Shown here: one piece after another, positions 8,022 to 17,132 of the stretch
Layout: each line of letters begins with the position of its first letter
Position numbering within the stretch: the first letter of the stretch is position 1
DNA from: Longimicrobiales bacterium
GTDB taxonomy: Bacteria; Gemmatimonadota; Gemmatimonadetes; Longimicrobiales; Gaopeijiaceae
Length of the DNA: 64,000 bases
Assembly: GCA_951813395.1 (NCBI GenBank)
Contig: OX638356.1
Span: 1,963,340 to 2,027,339 of the forward strand
Direction of reading: 5' to 3'
The notes under the pieces: generated by a model
What the model was told of the DNA's origin: nothing
Database searches by the model: none
Seen by the model: only the letters and a program-made list of their open reading frames with translations
Made by a program: the position numbers and the translations under genes

Positions 8022-8606
8022 CTACGGGCTCGAGGGCGGGGAATCCTCTGCGGGCGGTGCGAACTCGAAAAAGTCGAAGTACCGGTCCTTTTCTTCCCGC
8101 TCGTGCTGCAGCCAATCCTCAAACCCGGATGGCACGGGCTTCGAAACCGCGGACAGCTCCCGGGCCGCGCGCCGGGCCAACGCGTCGACGTATTCGTTCC
8201 TCGGATCACCGGCGTGTCCCCGGACCCACTTCCAACGGACGTCGTGCCTTGCGATCAGTCCGTCCAGGCGGCGCCAGAGCTCCAGGTTTTCGATCGGCCC
8301 ACCCTTGCGCTTCCAGCCGCGCCGCTTCCACGCGGGCATCCATTCCGAAGCACCCTTTACCAGGTATTGAGAGTCCGATGCAAAACGGACGACGCACCGC
8401 TCCTTCAGCGCCCCCAACGCCAGTATGGCGCTCACGACCGCCATTCGGTTGTTGGTGGTGGACGGGTCGGAGGTCCACAGGTCACGCCGCCTCCACGTGT
8501 TTCCATTCCAGTACTCCAGGAGGGCGGCGGCGCCACCCGGGCTCTCCCGGTCGGTGAACTGGTTGCCGAGGCACGACTCGTCGGCATGGATGAAGACTCG
8601 CGACAT
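8022..8606 (-). CDS. rnhA: RNase H type 1 family protein lacking the conserved glutamate
   Basis: Encodes 194 residues on the minus strand. RNase HI cuts RNA in RNA-DNA hybrids. The fold is easy to align with the E. coli enzyme: 'HADESCLGNQ' (first Asp), 'TTNNRMAVVSAI', 'FASDSQYLVKG' (third acidic position), 'RGHAGDPRNEYVDALA' (His and last Asp). The position that is Glu in the usual 'NNRMEL' motif is Ala here, so one of the four acidic metal ligands is missing. A 45-residue charged and aromatic C-terminal extension follows the domain. It is divergent from carA with a 57-base gap that must hold both promoters. Confidence 0.85.
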   Translation of the reverse strand: MSRVFIHADESCLGNQFTDRESPGGAAALLEYWNGNTWRRRDLWTSDPSTTNNRMAVVSAILALGALKERCVVRFASDSQYLVKGASEWMPAWKRRGWKRKGGPIENLELWRRLDGLIARHDVRWKWVRGHAGDPRNEYVDALARRAARELSAVSKPVPSGFEDWLQHEREEKDRYFDFFEFAPPAEDSPPSSP

Positions 8607-8663
8607 GTCATGGAAGATACCAGACGGCGTTGACGCCGGAAGGTGGCGGCCTAGATTCACGCA

Positions 8664-9845
8664 ATGTCTGCGTCTACAACGCCCTCCGGCGATCGCGTTT
8701 CGGTACAGCCCGCCTGCCTCCTGCTCGAGGACGGACGCCGATTCGACGGCATCTCGCTCGGCGCGCGGGGAAGCGCAATCGGCGAGGTCGTTTTCAACAC
8801 CGCGATGACGGGCTACCAGGAAGTGCTGACGGATCCGTCCTACGCGGGTCAGCTGGTTACCATGACCTACCCGCTGATCGGCAACTACGGGACCAACGAC
8901 GAGGACGTGGAGTCCTCCCGTCCCCAGGTTGCCGGCTTTATCGTCCGCGAAGCCGCGCGGACACCCAGTTCCTGGCGCAGCCGCGACACCCTCGAGGACT
9001 ACCTCTGCAGCCATGGCGTCGTGGGGATCCGCGACATCGACACGCGGGCGCTGACACGCCATATCCGCAGCCAGGGGGCGATGCGCGGAGGGATCGCCTG
9101 CGGCGAGGCCGATGCCGAAGAGCTCCTTGCGCGAATCCTCGCTCACCCCAGGATGGAGGGACTCGATCTGGCGTGCGGGGTTTCGACGGAAAGGTCGTAC
9201 GTCGTTCCGGCGACCGGGCGCGACACCTTCCACGTGGCCGCGTTCGATTTCGGGGTCAAGGCGAGTTCACCGCGCCTGCTCGCCGAGCGCGGGTGCCGGG
9301 TCACGGTGCTGCCCGCCGAGTCGGGGACCCGGGAGGTCCTTGCACTCGAACCGGACGGCCTCTTCATCTCGAACGGACCCGGCGACCCGGCCGCCGTGGA
9401 GCGCGCGGCCGAGACCATCCTCGAAGTGGCCCGGCGCGACATACCCGTCTTCGGGATCTGTCTCGGGCACCAGCTCATCGCCCGCGCGTTCGGCGGGGGC
9501 ACGTTCAAGTTGCCCTTCGGACACCACGGCGCGAACCATCCGGTCATGAACCGCGATCGGGGAACGGTCGAGATCACGTCGCAGAACCACGGCTTCGCGG
9601 TACGCGGCGGGGAGGGGGACGAGGTGCCGGGTGCGCCCCACCTCAGGGTTACGCACTGGAACCTCTACGACAACACGGTGGCGGGCATCGCGCATTCCAC
9701 CTTCCCGGTGATCGCGGTCCAGTACCATCCGGAGGCCGCTCCGGGTCCGCACGACAGCAGCTATCTCTTCGACGACTTCGTATCCATGATGAGTGCGCGC
9801 CGAAGCCAGGTTGCGAGACCCCCCAAGACAGGACAAAACTCTTGA
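8664..9845 (+). CDS. carA: Carbamoyl-phosphate synthase small (glutaminase) subunit
   Basis: Encodes 393 residues. CarA hydrolyses glutamine and feeds ammonia to CarB for carbamoyl phosphate, the precursor of pyrimidines and arginine. The N-terminal half shows the CarA-specific domain ('GEVVFNTAMTGYQEVLTDPSY' in parts, 'GIRDIDTRALTRHIR'). The C-terminal half is a class I glutaminase with the nucleophile Cys in 'GICLGHQL' and the His/Glu pair in 'QYHPEA'. carB is not adjacent and is presumably elsewhere. The next gene, HU, probably has its own promoter. Confidence 0.96.
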   Translation: MSASTTPSGDRVSVQPACLLLEDGRRFDGISLGARGSAIGEVVFNTAMTGYQEVLTDPSYAGQLVTMTYPLIGNYGTNDEDVESSRPQVAGFIVREAARTPSSWRSRDTLEDYLCSHGVVGIRDIDTRALTRHIRSQGAMRGGIACGEADAEELLARILAHPRMEGLDLACGVSTERSYVVPATGRDTFHVAAFDFGVKASSPRLLAERGCRVTVLPAESGTREVLALEPDGLFISNGPGDPAAVERAAETILEVARRDIPVFGICLGHQLIARAFGGGTFKLPFGHHGANHPVMNRDRGTVEITSQNHGFAVRGGEGDEVPGAPHLRVTHWNLYDNTVAGIAHSTFPVIAVQYHPEAAPGPHDSSYLFDDFVSMMSARRSQVARPPKTGQNS

Positions 9846-9870
9846 CGATGCGGCCTCCGGTCGGTTACTT
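9842..9870 (+). promoter_or_regulatory. Candidate sigma-70-type promoter for the HU gene
   Basis: TTGACG at 9842-9847 and TTACTT at 9865-9870 are separated by 17 bases. The -35 box overlaps the carA stop codon. The site lies 109 bases before the HU start. The -35 is close to consensus and the -10 is weak. Confidence 0.4.
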
Positions 9871-9978
9871 ACCAACCGTTTCATGTGGCAAGGACGAAGC
9901 GATTCCAGGTGAGTGTCCTCCAGTTCTGGCGGTGCAATCCGGCAAGCGTCTCGTTGAGCGGCTCCAGAGGAGAATCCA

Positions 9979-10284
9979 ATGACCAAAGCCGATCTCGTTG
10001 AGCAGGTTGCGGACGCGATAGGTCCCGGAATCACCAGGAAAGACTGCGCGTTGGTGGTCGACGGATTCCTTAACGCCGTGAAGCAGGCGCTCGCTCAGGG
10101 CCAGGGGATCGAAATCCGCGGGTTCGGCACGTTCAAGGTGCGCCAGCGCAAGGCCCGCATGGCCCGCAACCCGAGGACGGGTGAACCGGTCAAGGTGCCT
10201 GCGCGGACATCGCCGGTCTTCAAGCCCTCCAAGTACTTCCGTGCCCAGGTCGCCCGGTTGGACGCCGGCGATGGACCCGGATAG
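9979..10284 (+). CDS. HU/IHF-family DNA-binding protein
   Basis: Encodes 101 residues. It is a small dimeric DNA-bending nucleoid protein. It begins 'MTKADLVEQVADAI' and carries the conserved core 'GFGTFKVRQRKARMARNPRTG' (split: GFGTFKVRQRKA, RMARNPRTG), the arm with 'GEPVKVPA', and the C-terminal 'PVFKPSKYFR'. A good ribosome-binding site (GAGGAGA) precedes ATG 9979. Whether it behaves as HU or as an IHF subunit cannot be decided from sequence. Confidence 0.93.
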   Translation: MTKADLVEQVADAIGPGITRKDCALVVDGFLNAVKQALAQGQGIEIRGFGTFKVRQRKARMARNPRTGEPVKVPARTSPVFKPSKYFRAQVARLDAGDGPG

Positions 10285-10347
10285 CCGACGGGTGCCCTTC
10301 GGGTCCTCGATACGACGCCGGGACGCTTGAACCGCTGACGCACTACG

Positions 10348-10593
10348 ATGAAAGTGACGGTTCTGCTGTTCGCAGCTCACCGTGAGCTGGTCGGTCAGGC
10401 GAATACGGTTGCGGCGTTGCCGGAAGGAGCAACCGTCGAGACGCTGCTTTCGGAATTGAAGTCGCGCGGAGGCGGTTGGGCGCGGCTGCCCGCGCGAGCC
10501 GCGGTGGCCGTCAACCACAAGTACGCGGGTGGCGACACGATGCTGGCGGATGGGGACGAAGTCGCGCTGATTCCCCCGGTCGCGGGCGGGTAG
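10348..10593 (+). CDS. moaD: Molybdopterin synthase sulfur carrier subunit
   Basis: Encodes 81 residues with a ubiquitin-like fold. It begins 'MKVTVLLFAAHRELVG' and ends in the diagnostic Gly-Gly ('IPPVAGG'), the C terminus that is thiocarboxylated and donates sulfur to precursor Z. It is followed by moaE and moaA, making a compact molybdenum cofactor cluster. No molybdoenzyme structural gene is present in the window. Confidence 0.93.
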   Translation: MKVTVLLFAAHRELVGQANTVAALPEGATVETLLSELKSRGGGWARLPARAAVAVNHKYAGGDTMLADGDEVALIPPVAGG

Positions 10594-10710
10594 GCAGCCC
10601 GTGGACAAAATCCCCCCGGCATTCGAACGGCGATGCATCCGGGCCGGACCGCTGCGCTCTGCGTTGCTCCCCGGACCTGTAGCGCGGACTGCCAGCCCCG
10701 GAGTTCGGCG

Positions 10711-11157
10711 GTGACCTGGAGCGACGTGACGACCGGCCCCATCGATCCCGCGGCGGTGCTGAAGCGGGTGGGCGAGCCCCGGGACGGGGCCGCGGCACTT
10801 TTCGTGGGGATGGTTCGCAACTCCAACGAAGGCCGTCCGGTCGACGGAATGGAGTATGAAGGCTACCGGGACATGGCCCGGGACCAGTTGGCGGCCATCG
10901 CGGCGGAGGCCGCACAGCAGGCGGGCAGCGACCGCGTGGCGGTGGTCCACCGGCTGGGAGAGCTGGCGGTCGGGGAGGTCAGCGTGGCCATCGCGGTGTC
11001 CTCGCCTCACCGCGCGGAGGCCTTCCGCGCGGCGCGCTACGTGATCGAGGAAATCAAGAAGCGTCTTCCCATATGGAAGCGGGAACGCTATCTAGATGGG
11101 GAGCAGGCGTGGCTGGAGGGGCATCTTCCGGTGACGGGGGTCAAGGACAACCGGTGA
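10711..11157 (+). CDS. moaE: Molybdopterin synthase catalytic subunit
   Basis: Encodes 148 residues from GTG 10711, which fits the family length; the frame is open upstream but that part is not MoaE-like. MoaE converts cyclic pyranopterin monophosphate to molybdopterin using sulfur from MoaD. Conserved features are 'ALFVGMVRNSNEGRPV', 'MEYEGYRDMA', 'HRLGELAVGEVSV' and the Lys-rich active-site segment 'EEIKKRLPIWKRE'. Its stop overlaps the GTG proposed for moaA (GTGA). Confidence 0.93.
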   Translation: MTWSDVTTGPIDPAAVLKRVGEPRDGAAALFVGMVRNSNEGRPVDGMEYEGYRDMARDQLAAIAAEAAQQAGSDRVAVVHRLGELAVGEVSVAIAVSSPHRAEAFRAARYVIEEIKKRLPIWKRERYLDGEQAWLEGHLPVTGVKDNR

Positions 11158-12188
11158 ACTACAGCGTGCGGTCGTACAGGTCTGCCTCGGGCCAGGGGGC
11201 CGGGGCCATGGTGGACGGCTTCGGGCGCCGTATCGAATACCTGCGCATTTCCGTCACGGACAAATGCAACCTGCGGTGCGTCTACTGCATGCCGGAGGAG
11301 GGCCTTCCCTGGCTTCGCCGCGCCGAGATCCTGACCTACGAGGAGATCACCGAGGTGGTGCGCGTGATGGCGCGCAAGGGCCTCAGGAAACTCCGCCTGA
11401 CCGGTGGGGAGCCGCTGGTGCGGAAGGACCTGCCTCGCCTCGTCGACCAGCTGGCGGCGGTCCCCGGGATCGAGAACATCGCCCTTTCGACCAACGCCGT
11501 GCTCCTCGCCCCCGTCGCCCGGCGTCTCCGCGACGCGGGGGTGAGCCGTGTGAATATCTCGCTGGATTCGCTGCGCCCCGAGCGGGCGGACACCATCGCG
11601 CGCCGCCCCGGAACCCTGGCCAGGGTGTTGGAGGGACTCGACGCGGCGCACGCCGTGGGATTCGACCCGATCAAGATCAACGTCGTGCTCATGCGCGGCG
11701 AGAACGACGACGAGGTGGCCGACTTCGCCGAGCTGTCGCGCACGCGGCCGCTTCATGTCCGATTCATCGAGGTCATGCCGACGGAATCCAACCTGGAGCT
11801 GAGCGCATCCGGCTTCCTTTCCTGTGACGAAGCGCTGGCCCGGGTGCGCGAGGTGGACGCGCTCGAACCGGTACAGGGTCCCCCCGGCAACGGCCCCGCC
11901 ACGTACTTCAGCTTTCCCGGGGCGCAAGGGACCATCGGCGTCATTACGCCCATGAGCCACAACTTCTGCGACCGCTGCAACCGGATGCGCCTGACGGCCG
12001 ACGGCCAGCTTCGCCCCTGCCTGTTCGGCACCATCCAGACCCCGTTGCGCGACGCCCTCAGGCGGGGTGACGCGCTGGAGCCTCTCATCGACGAGACGCT
12101 GCGGATCAAGCCGGAGAAGCACCTGCTGGTGCAGGGGTCGTCGGAGGGGTCCGGAGGACTCATCGCGCTCTCACAAACGGGCGGATGA
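11154..12188 (+). CDS. moaA: GTP 3',8-cyclase, radical SAM enzyme
   Basis: Encodes 344 residues from GTG 11154, preceded by AAGGA and overlapping the moaE stop; ATG 11208 is the alternative start and begins right at the conserved sequence. MoaA with MoaC makes the pyranopterin precursor from GTP. The radical SAM cluster motif is 'CNLRCVYC'. The second iron-sulfur site is in '[21 protein letters not shown]' (split: [21 protein letters not shown]). The protein ends in the conserved Gly-Gly ('ALSQTGG'). moaC is not seen here. Confidence 0.95.
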   Translation: MNYSVRSYRSASGQGAGAMVDGFGRRIEYLRISVTDKCNLRCVYCMPEEGLPWLRRAEILTYEEITEVVRVMARKGLRKLRLTGGEPLVRKDLPRLVDQLAAVPGIENIALSTNAVLLAPVARRLRDAGVSRVNISLDSLRPERADTIARRPGTLARVLEGLDAAHAVGFDPIKINVVLMRGENDDEVADFAELSRTRPLHVRFIEVMPTESNLELSASGFLSCDEALARVREVDALEPVQGPPGNGPATYFSFPGAQGTIGVITPMSHNFCDRCNRMRLTADGQLRPCLFGTIQTPLRDALRRGDALEPLIDETLRIKPEKHLLVQGSSEGSGGLIALSQTGG

Positions 12189-12259
12189 AGCGGATCCGAC
12201 CTCGCTGCAACGCCGGTCGCGCCAGGGATCACCGACTCGCCACCCCGGTGGCCCCCGCG

Positions 12260-12275
12260 CCCGGAAGTCTCCGGG
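12260..12275 (+). terminator. Short hairpin between moaA and mdh
   Basis: CCCGGA (12260-12265) and TCCGGG (12270-12275) form a perfect 6-bp stem with an AGTC loop in the 130-base gap. There is no T-run, so termination is only a possibility. Confidence 0.3.
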
Positions 12276-12318
12276 ACGGACGCCGTTTCGCATTCAACAT
12301 CAATGGAGAAGCCACAAC

Positions 12319-13242
12319 ATGGCGGGAAAGATCACCGTCGTAGGTGCGGGGCACGTGGGCGAAGTGTGTGCCCAGCGTCTCGCCGAGAAGGAACTGTGCC
12401 GGGAAGTCGTCCTGATCGACATCATTGAAGGGATCCCGCAGGGCAAGGGGCTCGACCAATGGGAGAGCGCGCCCGTGGAGGGATTCGACACGCGCGTGAC
12501 CGGGGCGAACGACTACGGCCCCGCCGAGGGGTCGGACATGTTCATTGTCACCGCCGGAATCGCGCGCAAGCCGGGAATGAGCCGTGACGATCTGCTGCGC
12601 ACCAACGCGGGGATCGTGCGTTCGGTCGGTGAGCAGATCGCGCGGGTCGCGCCCGGGGCGGTCGTGATCGTCGTGTCCAACCCCCTCGACGTGATGGCCT
12701 ACGTGGCCAAGGAGGCGACAGGGTTCCCGCGCGAGCGCGTGATCGGCATGGCGGGGGTGCTGGACACTGCGCGCTTCCGCTCATTCATTGCGCTGGAACT
12801 CGACGTCAGCGTCGAGGACGTGCAGGCCATGGTGCTCGGTGGCCACGGCGACACTATGGTGCCGCTGGTGTCCTACACGAGCGTGAGCGGGATTCCCGTG
12901 TCGCACCTCATCCCCGGCGATCGTCTCGACGCGCTGATCGAGCGGACCCGCAACGGAGGCGCCGAGATCGTGGGCTACCTGAAGACCGGAAGCGCCTACT
13001 ATGCGCCCTCGGCGGCAGCGGTTCAGATGGCGGAGGCCATCGTCAGAGACAAGCGCCGGATCCTGCCGGCGGCGGCGTACCTGGAGGGCGAGTACGGACA
13101 CGACGGGATCTACCTGGGAGTGCCGTGCAAACTGGGAGATGGCGGACTCCAGGAGGTGATCGAAGTGCCGCTCACCGATGCCGAGGCGGCCGCGCTGGCG
13201 AAGAGTGCGGACCATGTGCGGGGGACGATGGCGCACCTGTAG
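12319..13242 (+). CDS. mdh: Malate dehydrogenase (lactate/malate dehydrogenase family)
   Basis: Encodes 307 residues. It oxidises malate to oxaloacetate with NAD in the citric acid cycle. The N-terminal nucleotide fold has '[15 protein letters not shown]' and an Asp at the end of the second strand ('LIDI'), fitting NAD. Malate specificity is indicated by the two arginines of '[14 protein letters not shown]'. The catalytic His is in '[10 protein letters not shown]'. The start ATG 12319 is supported by '[11 protein letters not shown]'. It is most like the lactate-dehydrogenase-like MDH group found in many bacteria. Confidence 0.95.
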   Translation: MAGKITVVGAGHVGEVCAQRLAEKELCREVVLIDIIEGIPQGKGLDQWESAPVEGFDTRVTGANDYGPAEGSDMFIVTAGIARKPGMSRDDLLRTNAGIVRSVGEQIARVAPGAVVIVVSNPLDVMAYVAKEATGFPRERVIGMAGVLDTARFRSFIALELDVSVEDVQAMVLGGHGDTMVPLVSYTSVSGIPVSHLIPGDRLDALIERTRNGGAEIVGYLKTGSAYYAPSAAAVQMAEAIVRDKRRILPAAAYLEGEYGHDGIYLGVPCKLGDGGLQEVIEVPLTDAEAAALAKSADHVRGTMAHL

Positions 13243-13249
13243 CGCAGAG

Positions 13250-13279
13250 CCGCCCTGCCCGGGAATCCCGGTAGGGCGG
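13250..13279. terminator. Hairpin between convergent mdh and the exported-protein gene
   Basis: CCGCCCT (13250-13256) pairs with AGGGCGG (13273-13279), with further C/G pairing inside. It lies eight bases after mdh and eight bases after the stop of the convergent minus-strand gene, the right place for a bidirectional terminator. There is no T-tract. Confidence 0.5.
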
Positions 13280-13286
13280 GCCTGCG

Positions 13287-14099
13287 TCAGGGCCGGCTGA
13301 AGATCGCCGGATCCACTTCCGGGTTCAGCACGAAGTCGGACGTCACCAGCACCTTCCAGATCCTGCCATCCGCATCGATGTGCACGCGCCGGCCCGTGAA
13401 GACGTAGCCGTCGACTTCCCGGACGTCCTCCCAGTACGTGCGGCTGACGCTGGGGCGCCCCTCTTCGCGGTAGCCGATCGACACGGGCATCGCGCGGCCG
13501 TCCTCGAAGACATAGAACCACGTGTCGCTGTGGTCGCCCACGCCCTCCCCGAAGGTCACGCGCACCAGGTGCCGCCCGGCCTCGTCGGTGCCGTCGTAGT
13601 GCAGGAAGACTCCGGGGTCCTTCAGTTTGAAGGGCAGGCCGATCCAGTAGAAGACGTCGCCGGACACATAGCGCGCCTCGTCATAGTCCTTGTCGCCGGG
13701 CCCGAGGGTCTCGCCGTTCATGGCCGCCCACTGCTGCACGCCGTCGAAGCCGTGCTGGATGAAGTCGTTGCCCTCCCAGCGCTCAATCCGGGCGGCCTGG
13801 CCGGTCTCCAGGCGCGCGATCGTCACATAGCGCGGCCGGGTGCGCCGCAGCCGCCCGCTCTCGGGGTCCCAGATCTCGGTGGTGAGGGTGTAGGAGGCGC
13901 TGCGCAGCTTCCAGTACGTCTCCATGCCGCCGAGTGCGTCGATCCAGGCGTCGACGAGGGCCTCGGCGGTATCGTCGCCGGCCGTGGCGGGGGGAGCGGC
14001 CGGCGCCCGTCCCGCGTCCGGCGGTGACGCCGGTGCCGCCCACGCCGCCGCAACCAGTACGGTTGCCGCGACGGCAGAGATTCGTTGCAGCTTCGTCAT
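13287..14099 (-). CDS. Exported protein of unknown function, LolA-like pattern
   Basis: Encodes 270 residues on the minus strand. A signal peptide is evident ('MTKLQRISAVAATVLVAAAW', about residues 1-25), followed by an Ala/Pro-rich spacer and a soluble domain rich in alternating beta-strand patterns. The segment 'DALGGMETYWKLRSASYTL' and the later 'WIGLPFKLKDPGVFLHY' resemble the first strands of exported proteins with a LolA/LppX-like half-barrel. That assignment is by eye only. The likely location is periplasm. It converges on mdh and shares a gap of 140 bases with the divergent FKBP lipoprotein gene. Confidence 0.75.
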   Translation of the reverse strand: MTKLQRISAVAATVLVAAAWAAPASPPDAGRAPAAPPATAGDDTAEALVDAWIDALGGMETYWKLRSASYTLTTEIWDPESGRLRRTRPRYVTIARLETGQAARIERWEGNDFIQHGFDGVQQWAAMNGETLGPGDKDYDEARYVSGDVFYWIGLPFKLKDPGVFLHYDGTDEAGRHLVRVTFGEGVGDHSDTWFYVFEDGRAMPVSIGYREEGRPSVSRTYWEDVREVDGYVFTGRRVHIDADGRIWKVLVTSDFVLNPEVDPAIFSRP

Positions 14100-14239
14100 C
14101 GATCTGTCTCCTGCGCCACAGTGGCGCGGCTTGTCCGCCCGGGGCTTGCCCCCCGGATGGCCCCTGGGCAGTGTACGTCCGTGCTGGCCCCGCCGTGGCG
14201 AGGTGCACGATCCCTTCGGCCTTCTTCCGGGAACATGAT

Positions 14240-14797
14240 ATGCAATCGTGCGACTCCGCGCGCCTCCTGATCGGTGCCGTGGGGCGCGGTCTGCTCGCCC
14301 TGGCCGCTGTCGGGGGCGTCTTCGCCTGCGACGGCGAGCGTACCGTGGAACCCGAACCTCCGGACATCGAGTCGCTGGTTTTCGCACCCGAACTCGGTGT
14401 CGATCTGTCGCAGATGATGTTGCTCGGATCCGGGCTGTACATCCGTGATCTGGTTGCCGGCGACGGCGCGCTGGCCGACCAGCAGGTGGGCGTGCGCTTC
14501 AACTACCGCGGATGGCTGCATGACGGGACGCCGGTGGACCAGGGCACATACCCGGCAAACGAGCTGTCGCCCGGGGCATTCGTGAATCCCTTCAACGGAG
14601 AGGTGTACTACCTGATCGGCAGCGGCCAGACGATCGCCGCCTGGGATCTGGGTCTCGACGGGATGCGGGTGGGCGGCACGCGCCAACTGGTTGTCCCGCC
14701 CCGTCTCTCGTACGGCGCCCTCGGGTCGCCGGACGGACGCGTGCCGGGAAACGCGGTGCTGGTCTACGTCTTCGAACTGCTGGCGGTGGAACCGTAG
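14240..14797 (+). CDS. FKBP-type peptidyl-prolyl isomerase lipoprotein
   Basis: Encodes 185 residues from ATG 14240. The N terminus is a lipoprotein signal: hydrophobic 'GLLALAAVGGVFAC' with the lipid-modified Cys at residue 30. After a short acidic linker comes one FKBP domain: 'GVRFNYRGWLHDGTPVDQG' and 'LDGMRVGGTRQLVVPPRLS' followed by 'YGALGSPDGRVPGNAVLVY' and 'FELL'. These enzymes catalyse cis-trans isomerisation of proline bonds in exported proteins. An insertion of about 20 residues lies between the two halves of the domain. Confidence 0.9.
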   Translation: MQSCDSARLLIGAVGRGLLALAAVGGVFACDGERTVEPEPPDIESLVFAPELGVDLSQMMLLGSGLYIRDLVAGDGALADQQVGVRFNYRGWLHDGTPVDQGTYPANELSPGAFVNPFNGEVYYLIGSGQTIAAWDLGLDGMRVGGTRQLVVPPRLSYGALGSPDGRVPGNAVLVYVFELLAVEP

Positions 14798-14830
14798 CGG
14801 CGCCGGGGCGCTCGTCCGGCAGAGGGGGCG

Positions 14831-15385
14831 CTACAGCTTTGGCAGCGTCACGCCCACCTGGCCCTGGTACTTGCCGTGGCGGTCCGCGTAGGCGACCTCG
14901 GGAGGCTCGTCACCCTGGAAGAAAACGAGCTGGGCGATGCCCTCGCCCCCGTAGATCCTTGCCGGAAGCGGAGTCGTGTTCGATATCTCGAGGGTCAGGA
15001 ACCCCTCCCACGTGGGTTCCAGCGGCGTCACGTTGACGATGATCCCGCAGCGCGCGTAGGTGCTTTTTCCCACACACAGCACGAGCACATCCCGCGGGAT
15101 GCGGAAGTGCTCCACCGTGCGCGCCAGGGCGAAGGAGTTGGGGGGGATGATGCAATCACTGCCCTTCACGTCAACGAACGAGCGCTCGTCGAATTCCTTC
15201 GGGTCCACCACAAGGTTGTGGACGTTGGTGAAGACCTTGAACTCGGGGGCGACGCGGATGTCGTAGCCGAAGGACGAGAGTCCGTAGGAAATACTCCCGT
15301 TTCTGACCTGTTCGGACTCGAAGGGCTCGATCATGCGGTGTTCGAGGGCCATTCTGCGTATCCAGCGATCGCTTTTGACGGGCAT
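14831..15385 (-). CDS. dcd: dCTP deaminase
   Basis: Encodes 184 residues on the minus strand. Dcd converts dCTP to dUTP for thymidylate synthesis. The family motif is clear: '[19 protein letters not shown]' followed by '[12 protein letters not shown]' with the catalytic Glu, and the N-terminal '[14 protein letters not shown]'. The C-terminal '[14 protein letters not shown]' is also typical. The upstream side (15386-15547) ends at the first insertion sequence, whose transposase reads toward dcd, so dcd could be transcribed partly from the element. Confidence 0.96.
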   Translation of the reverse strand: MPVKSDRWIRRMALEHRMIEPFESEQVRNGSISYGLSSFGYDIRVAPEFKVFTNVHNLVVDPKEFDERSFVDVKGSDCIIPPNSFALARTVEHFRIPRDVLVLCVGKSTYARCGIIVNVTPLEPTWEGFLTLEISNTTPLPARIYGGEGIAQLVFFQGDEPPEVAYADRHGKYQGQVGVTLPKL

Positions 15386-15542
15386 GGGGTCTTCTGGTGG
15401 CCGATGGGGTGTTGGGATCCGGCGGGGCTGACGCCGGAGCCGCAGTGACAGGGCAAGGTGGCGAGTGACGGGAAGATAGAATGAGGGAAGCGGAGCGCCA
15501 AGCCGGGCGGGGCCGGCTCCGTCGGGTCACATGCGACCGGCG

Positions 15543-15547
15543 CCCGC
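15543..15547. repeat. Target site duplication, left copy (CCCGC)
   Basis: CCCGC lies immediately before the terminal AGTCTT of DDE element copy 1. The same five bases follow the element's far end at 18675-18679. Confidence 0.85.
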
Positions 15548-15637
15548 AGTCTTTTCCAATACGGAGATGAGCCTGAACCGGAGAAGGTGCGAGGGGTGAG
15601 GCCCGAGCCCGGGGCAGGTGGCAGTTGAGGGTGTATC

Positions 15638-15667
15638 ATTATCTCCTTGTACGGGGGAGAGAGGCAA
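15638..15667 (-). promoter_or_regulatory. Possible outward promoter of DDE element copy 1, toward dcd
   Basis: On the minus strand TTGCCT (15667-15662) and GATAAT (15643-15638) are 18 bases apart. They lie past the transposase stop and point out of the element toward dcd. The same arrangement in copy 2 points toward comM. Confidence 0.35.
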
Positions 15668-15735
15668 CCGGCGGGCCGTGGGACGCCGGAGAGGCAGGAG
15701 GGTCTCCGGCAAGCTTGCGGTTGGCGCGAGTCGGA

Positions 15736-16998
15736 TCACGCGGCGGAGTTGCTGGACTGGCCGATGGCGCGGAAGAGTTCGTCGCGGGAGCGCTGGACGG
15801 CTTGGGCGGCGTCGAGGTCGGTGGTTGCGGCGGCGAGTTGGTCGAGGGCACCGAGGGTGACACCGGGCCGGAGGAAGGCTTCGGCGCCGGGCAGGGCCTT
15901 GAAGCGCTCGTGGGGCGTGGTCACGTCCTGTTGCCGGTAGCGCCGCTTGACTCGGCCGGTGGGGCTGGTGATTTCGGTGGGGAAGAGGCAGGGCCGGTGG
16001 AAGTTGAGGAAGGGGCAGAGGTGGTCGTGGAGGAAGGCGTTGACCTGGGGGACGAGGGCGTGGGGGACGTGGATGTGGCCGAGCCACTTGCGGACGACGG
16101 CTCCGTTCTTGGTCTCGACCAGCGCGTTGTCGTTGGGATGGCGGGGCCGGGACTTGGTGAAGACGCCGACGTGGAGCTTGTTGAGCAGCGCGGCCACCCG
16201 GCCGTTGACGTATTCGCTGCCGTTGTCCGCATGGAAGGCGTGGACGGTGAAGGGGAAGGCGGCCAGCAGGGCTTCGAGGCGCGGGACGAGGAAGTGCTGG
16301 GTGATGCGCGGCACGGCTCCAAGGTGTTGGAACTGCGTGACTTCGTCGACGACGTTGATGAGATAGATGCCCTTCCGGTCGTCGCGGTCGCCGAGGTGGA
16401 CGGTGTCGACGCGGAGATGGCCGGGTTTGCCATCCGGCCGCGGCTTGCGGCGGATCCCGATGGCGATGGGAGTGGACCGGGTCTTACGGAAGGTGAGGCG
16501 GCCGGTCCGGTACGCGCGGGTCTTGCGGAGGTTGTAGATGTGGCCGTTGGAGATCGAGGCGAGGCGTGCGAAGCGTCCGTCGCCGTAGACCTCGTGCATG
16601 CGTTGCAGGACCACCTTGGTGGCGGGTCCGGAGGGCTGGCCGAAGGCTTCGTCGACCTCGGCGAGCAGAGCGGCGTCGTGGGGCGTGTAGCGCCGCCGGA
16701 AGGCGTTGGCCGGGGGCTTGTTGCGGTGGTCGCGGATGTGGCCCGTCCGGCGGTGCTGTCGGATCAGGCGGGTGACCTGGGCGCGGGAAATGCCCGTCGC
16801 CTTCTCAAGGAACCGCTTCACCAGCCCCTTGTCGGGCTTCCCGAGGCCGTGGTACTCGAAGCGGACCAGCGTGCGGCGGACGAAGACGTAGGCGGAAGTG
16901 CGGTCGGTGATCTGGAAGTCCGCAGATTCGTTGCCTTCCACGAAGGCGCGCATCTGGTCGAGCGTCCGGATTCGTTCGGTGCGAAGTGTCACGATCAT
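15736..16998 (-). CDS. DDE (rve-type) transposase, copy 1
   Basis: Encodes 420 residues and is identical in sequence to the protein of copy 2 at 54172-55434. The N-terminal third carries helix-turn-helix-like patterns ('GISRAQVTRLIRQHRRTG', about residues 69-86). The catalytic core has Asp198 in 'LRVDTVHLG', Asp258 in 'FHADNGSEYVN' and Glu295 in 'DNALVETKNG', the integrase-like D-D-E spacing. It catalyses cut-and-paste or copy movement of its own element. The family resembles IS481-type integrase-core transposases, but the exact family is not certain. The frame is intact, yet one end of this copy is split, so it may be immobile. Confidence 0.92.
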   Translation of the reverse strand: MIVTLRTERIRTLDQMRAFVEGNESADFQITDRTSAYVFVRRTLVRFEYHGLGKPDKGLVKRFLEKATGISRAQVTRLIRQHRRTGHIRDHRNKPPANAFRRRYTPHDAALLAEVDEAFGQPSGPATKVVLQRMHEVYGDGRFARLASISNGHIYNLRKTRAYRTGRLTFRKTRSTPIAIGIRRKPRPDGKPGHLRVDTVHLGDRDDRKGIYLINVVDEVTQFQHLGAVPRITQHFLVPRLEALLAAFPFTVHAFHADNGSEYVNGRVAALLNKLHVGVFTKSRPRHPNDNALVETKNGAVVRKWLGHIHVPHALVPQVNAFLHDHLCPFLNFHRPCLFPTEITSPTGRVKRRYRQQDVTTPHERFKALPGAEAFLRPGVTLGALDQLAAATTDLDAAQAVQRSRDELFRAIGQSSNSAA

Positions 16999-17132
16999 CC
17001 TCCAATGATCTCTTCGCCCCGGCCTTCAGGCTCACTTCCCGCTGGAAACCGGCCCCGCGTTCAGGCTCATTTGCCGTTGGACCGCTCATGGCCGCCCCTT
17101 GGGGCTGGCCACCCCGAGGCACTGAAACTATG

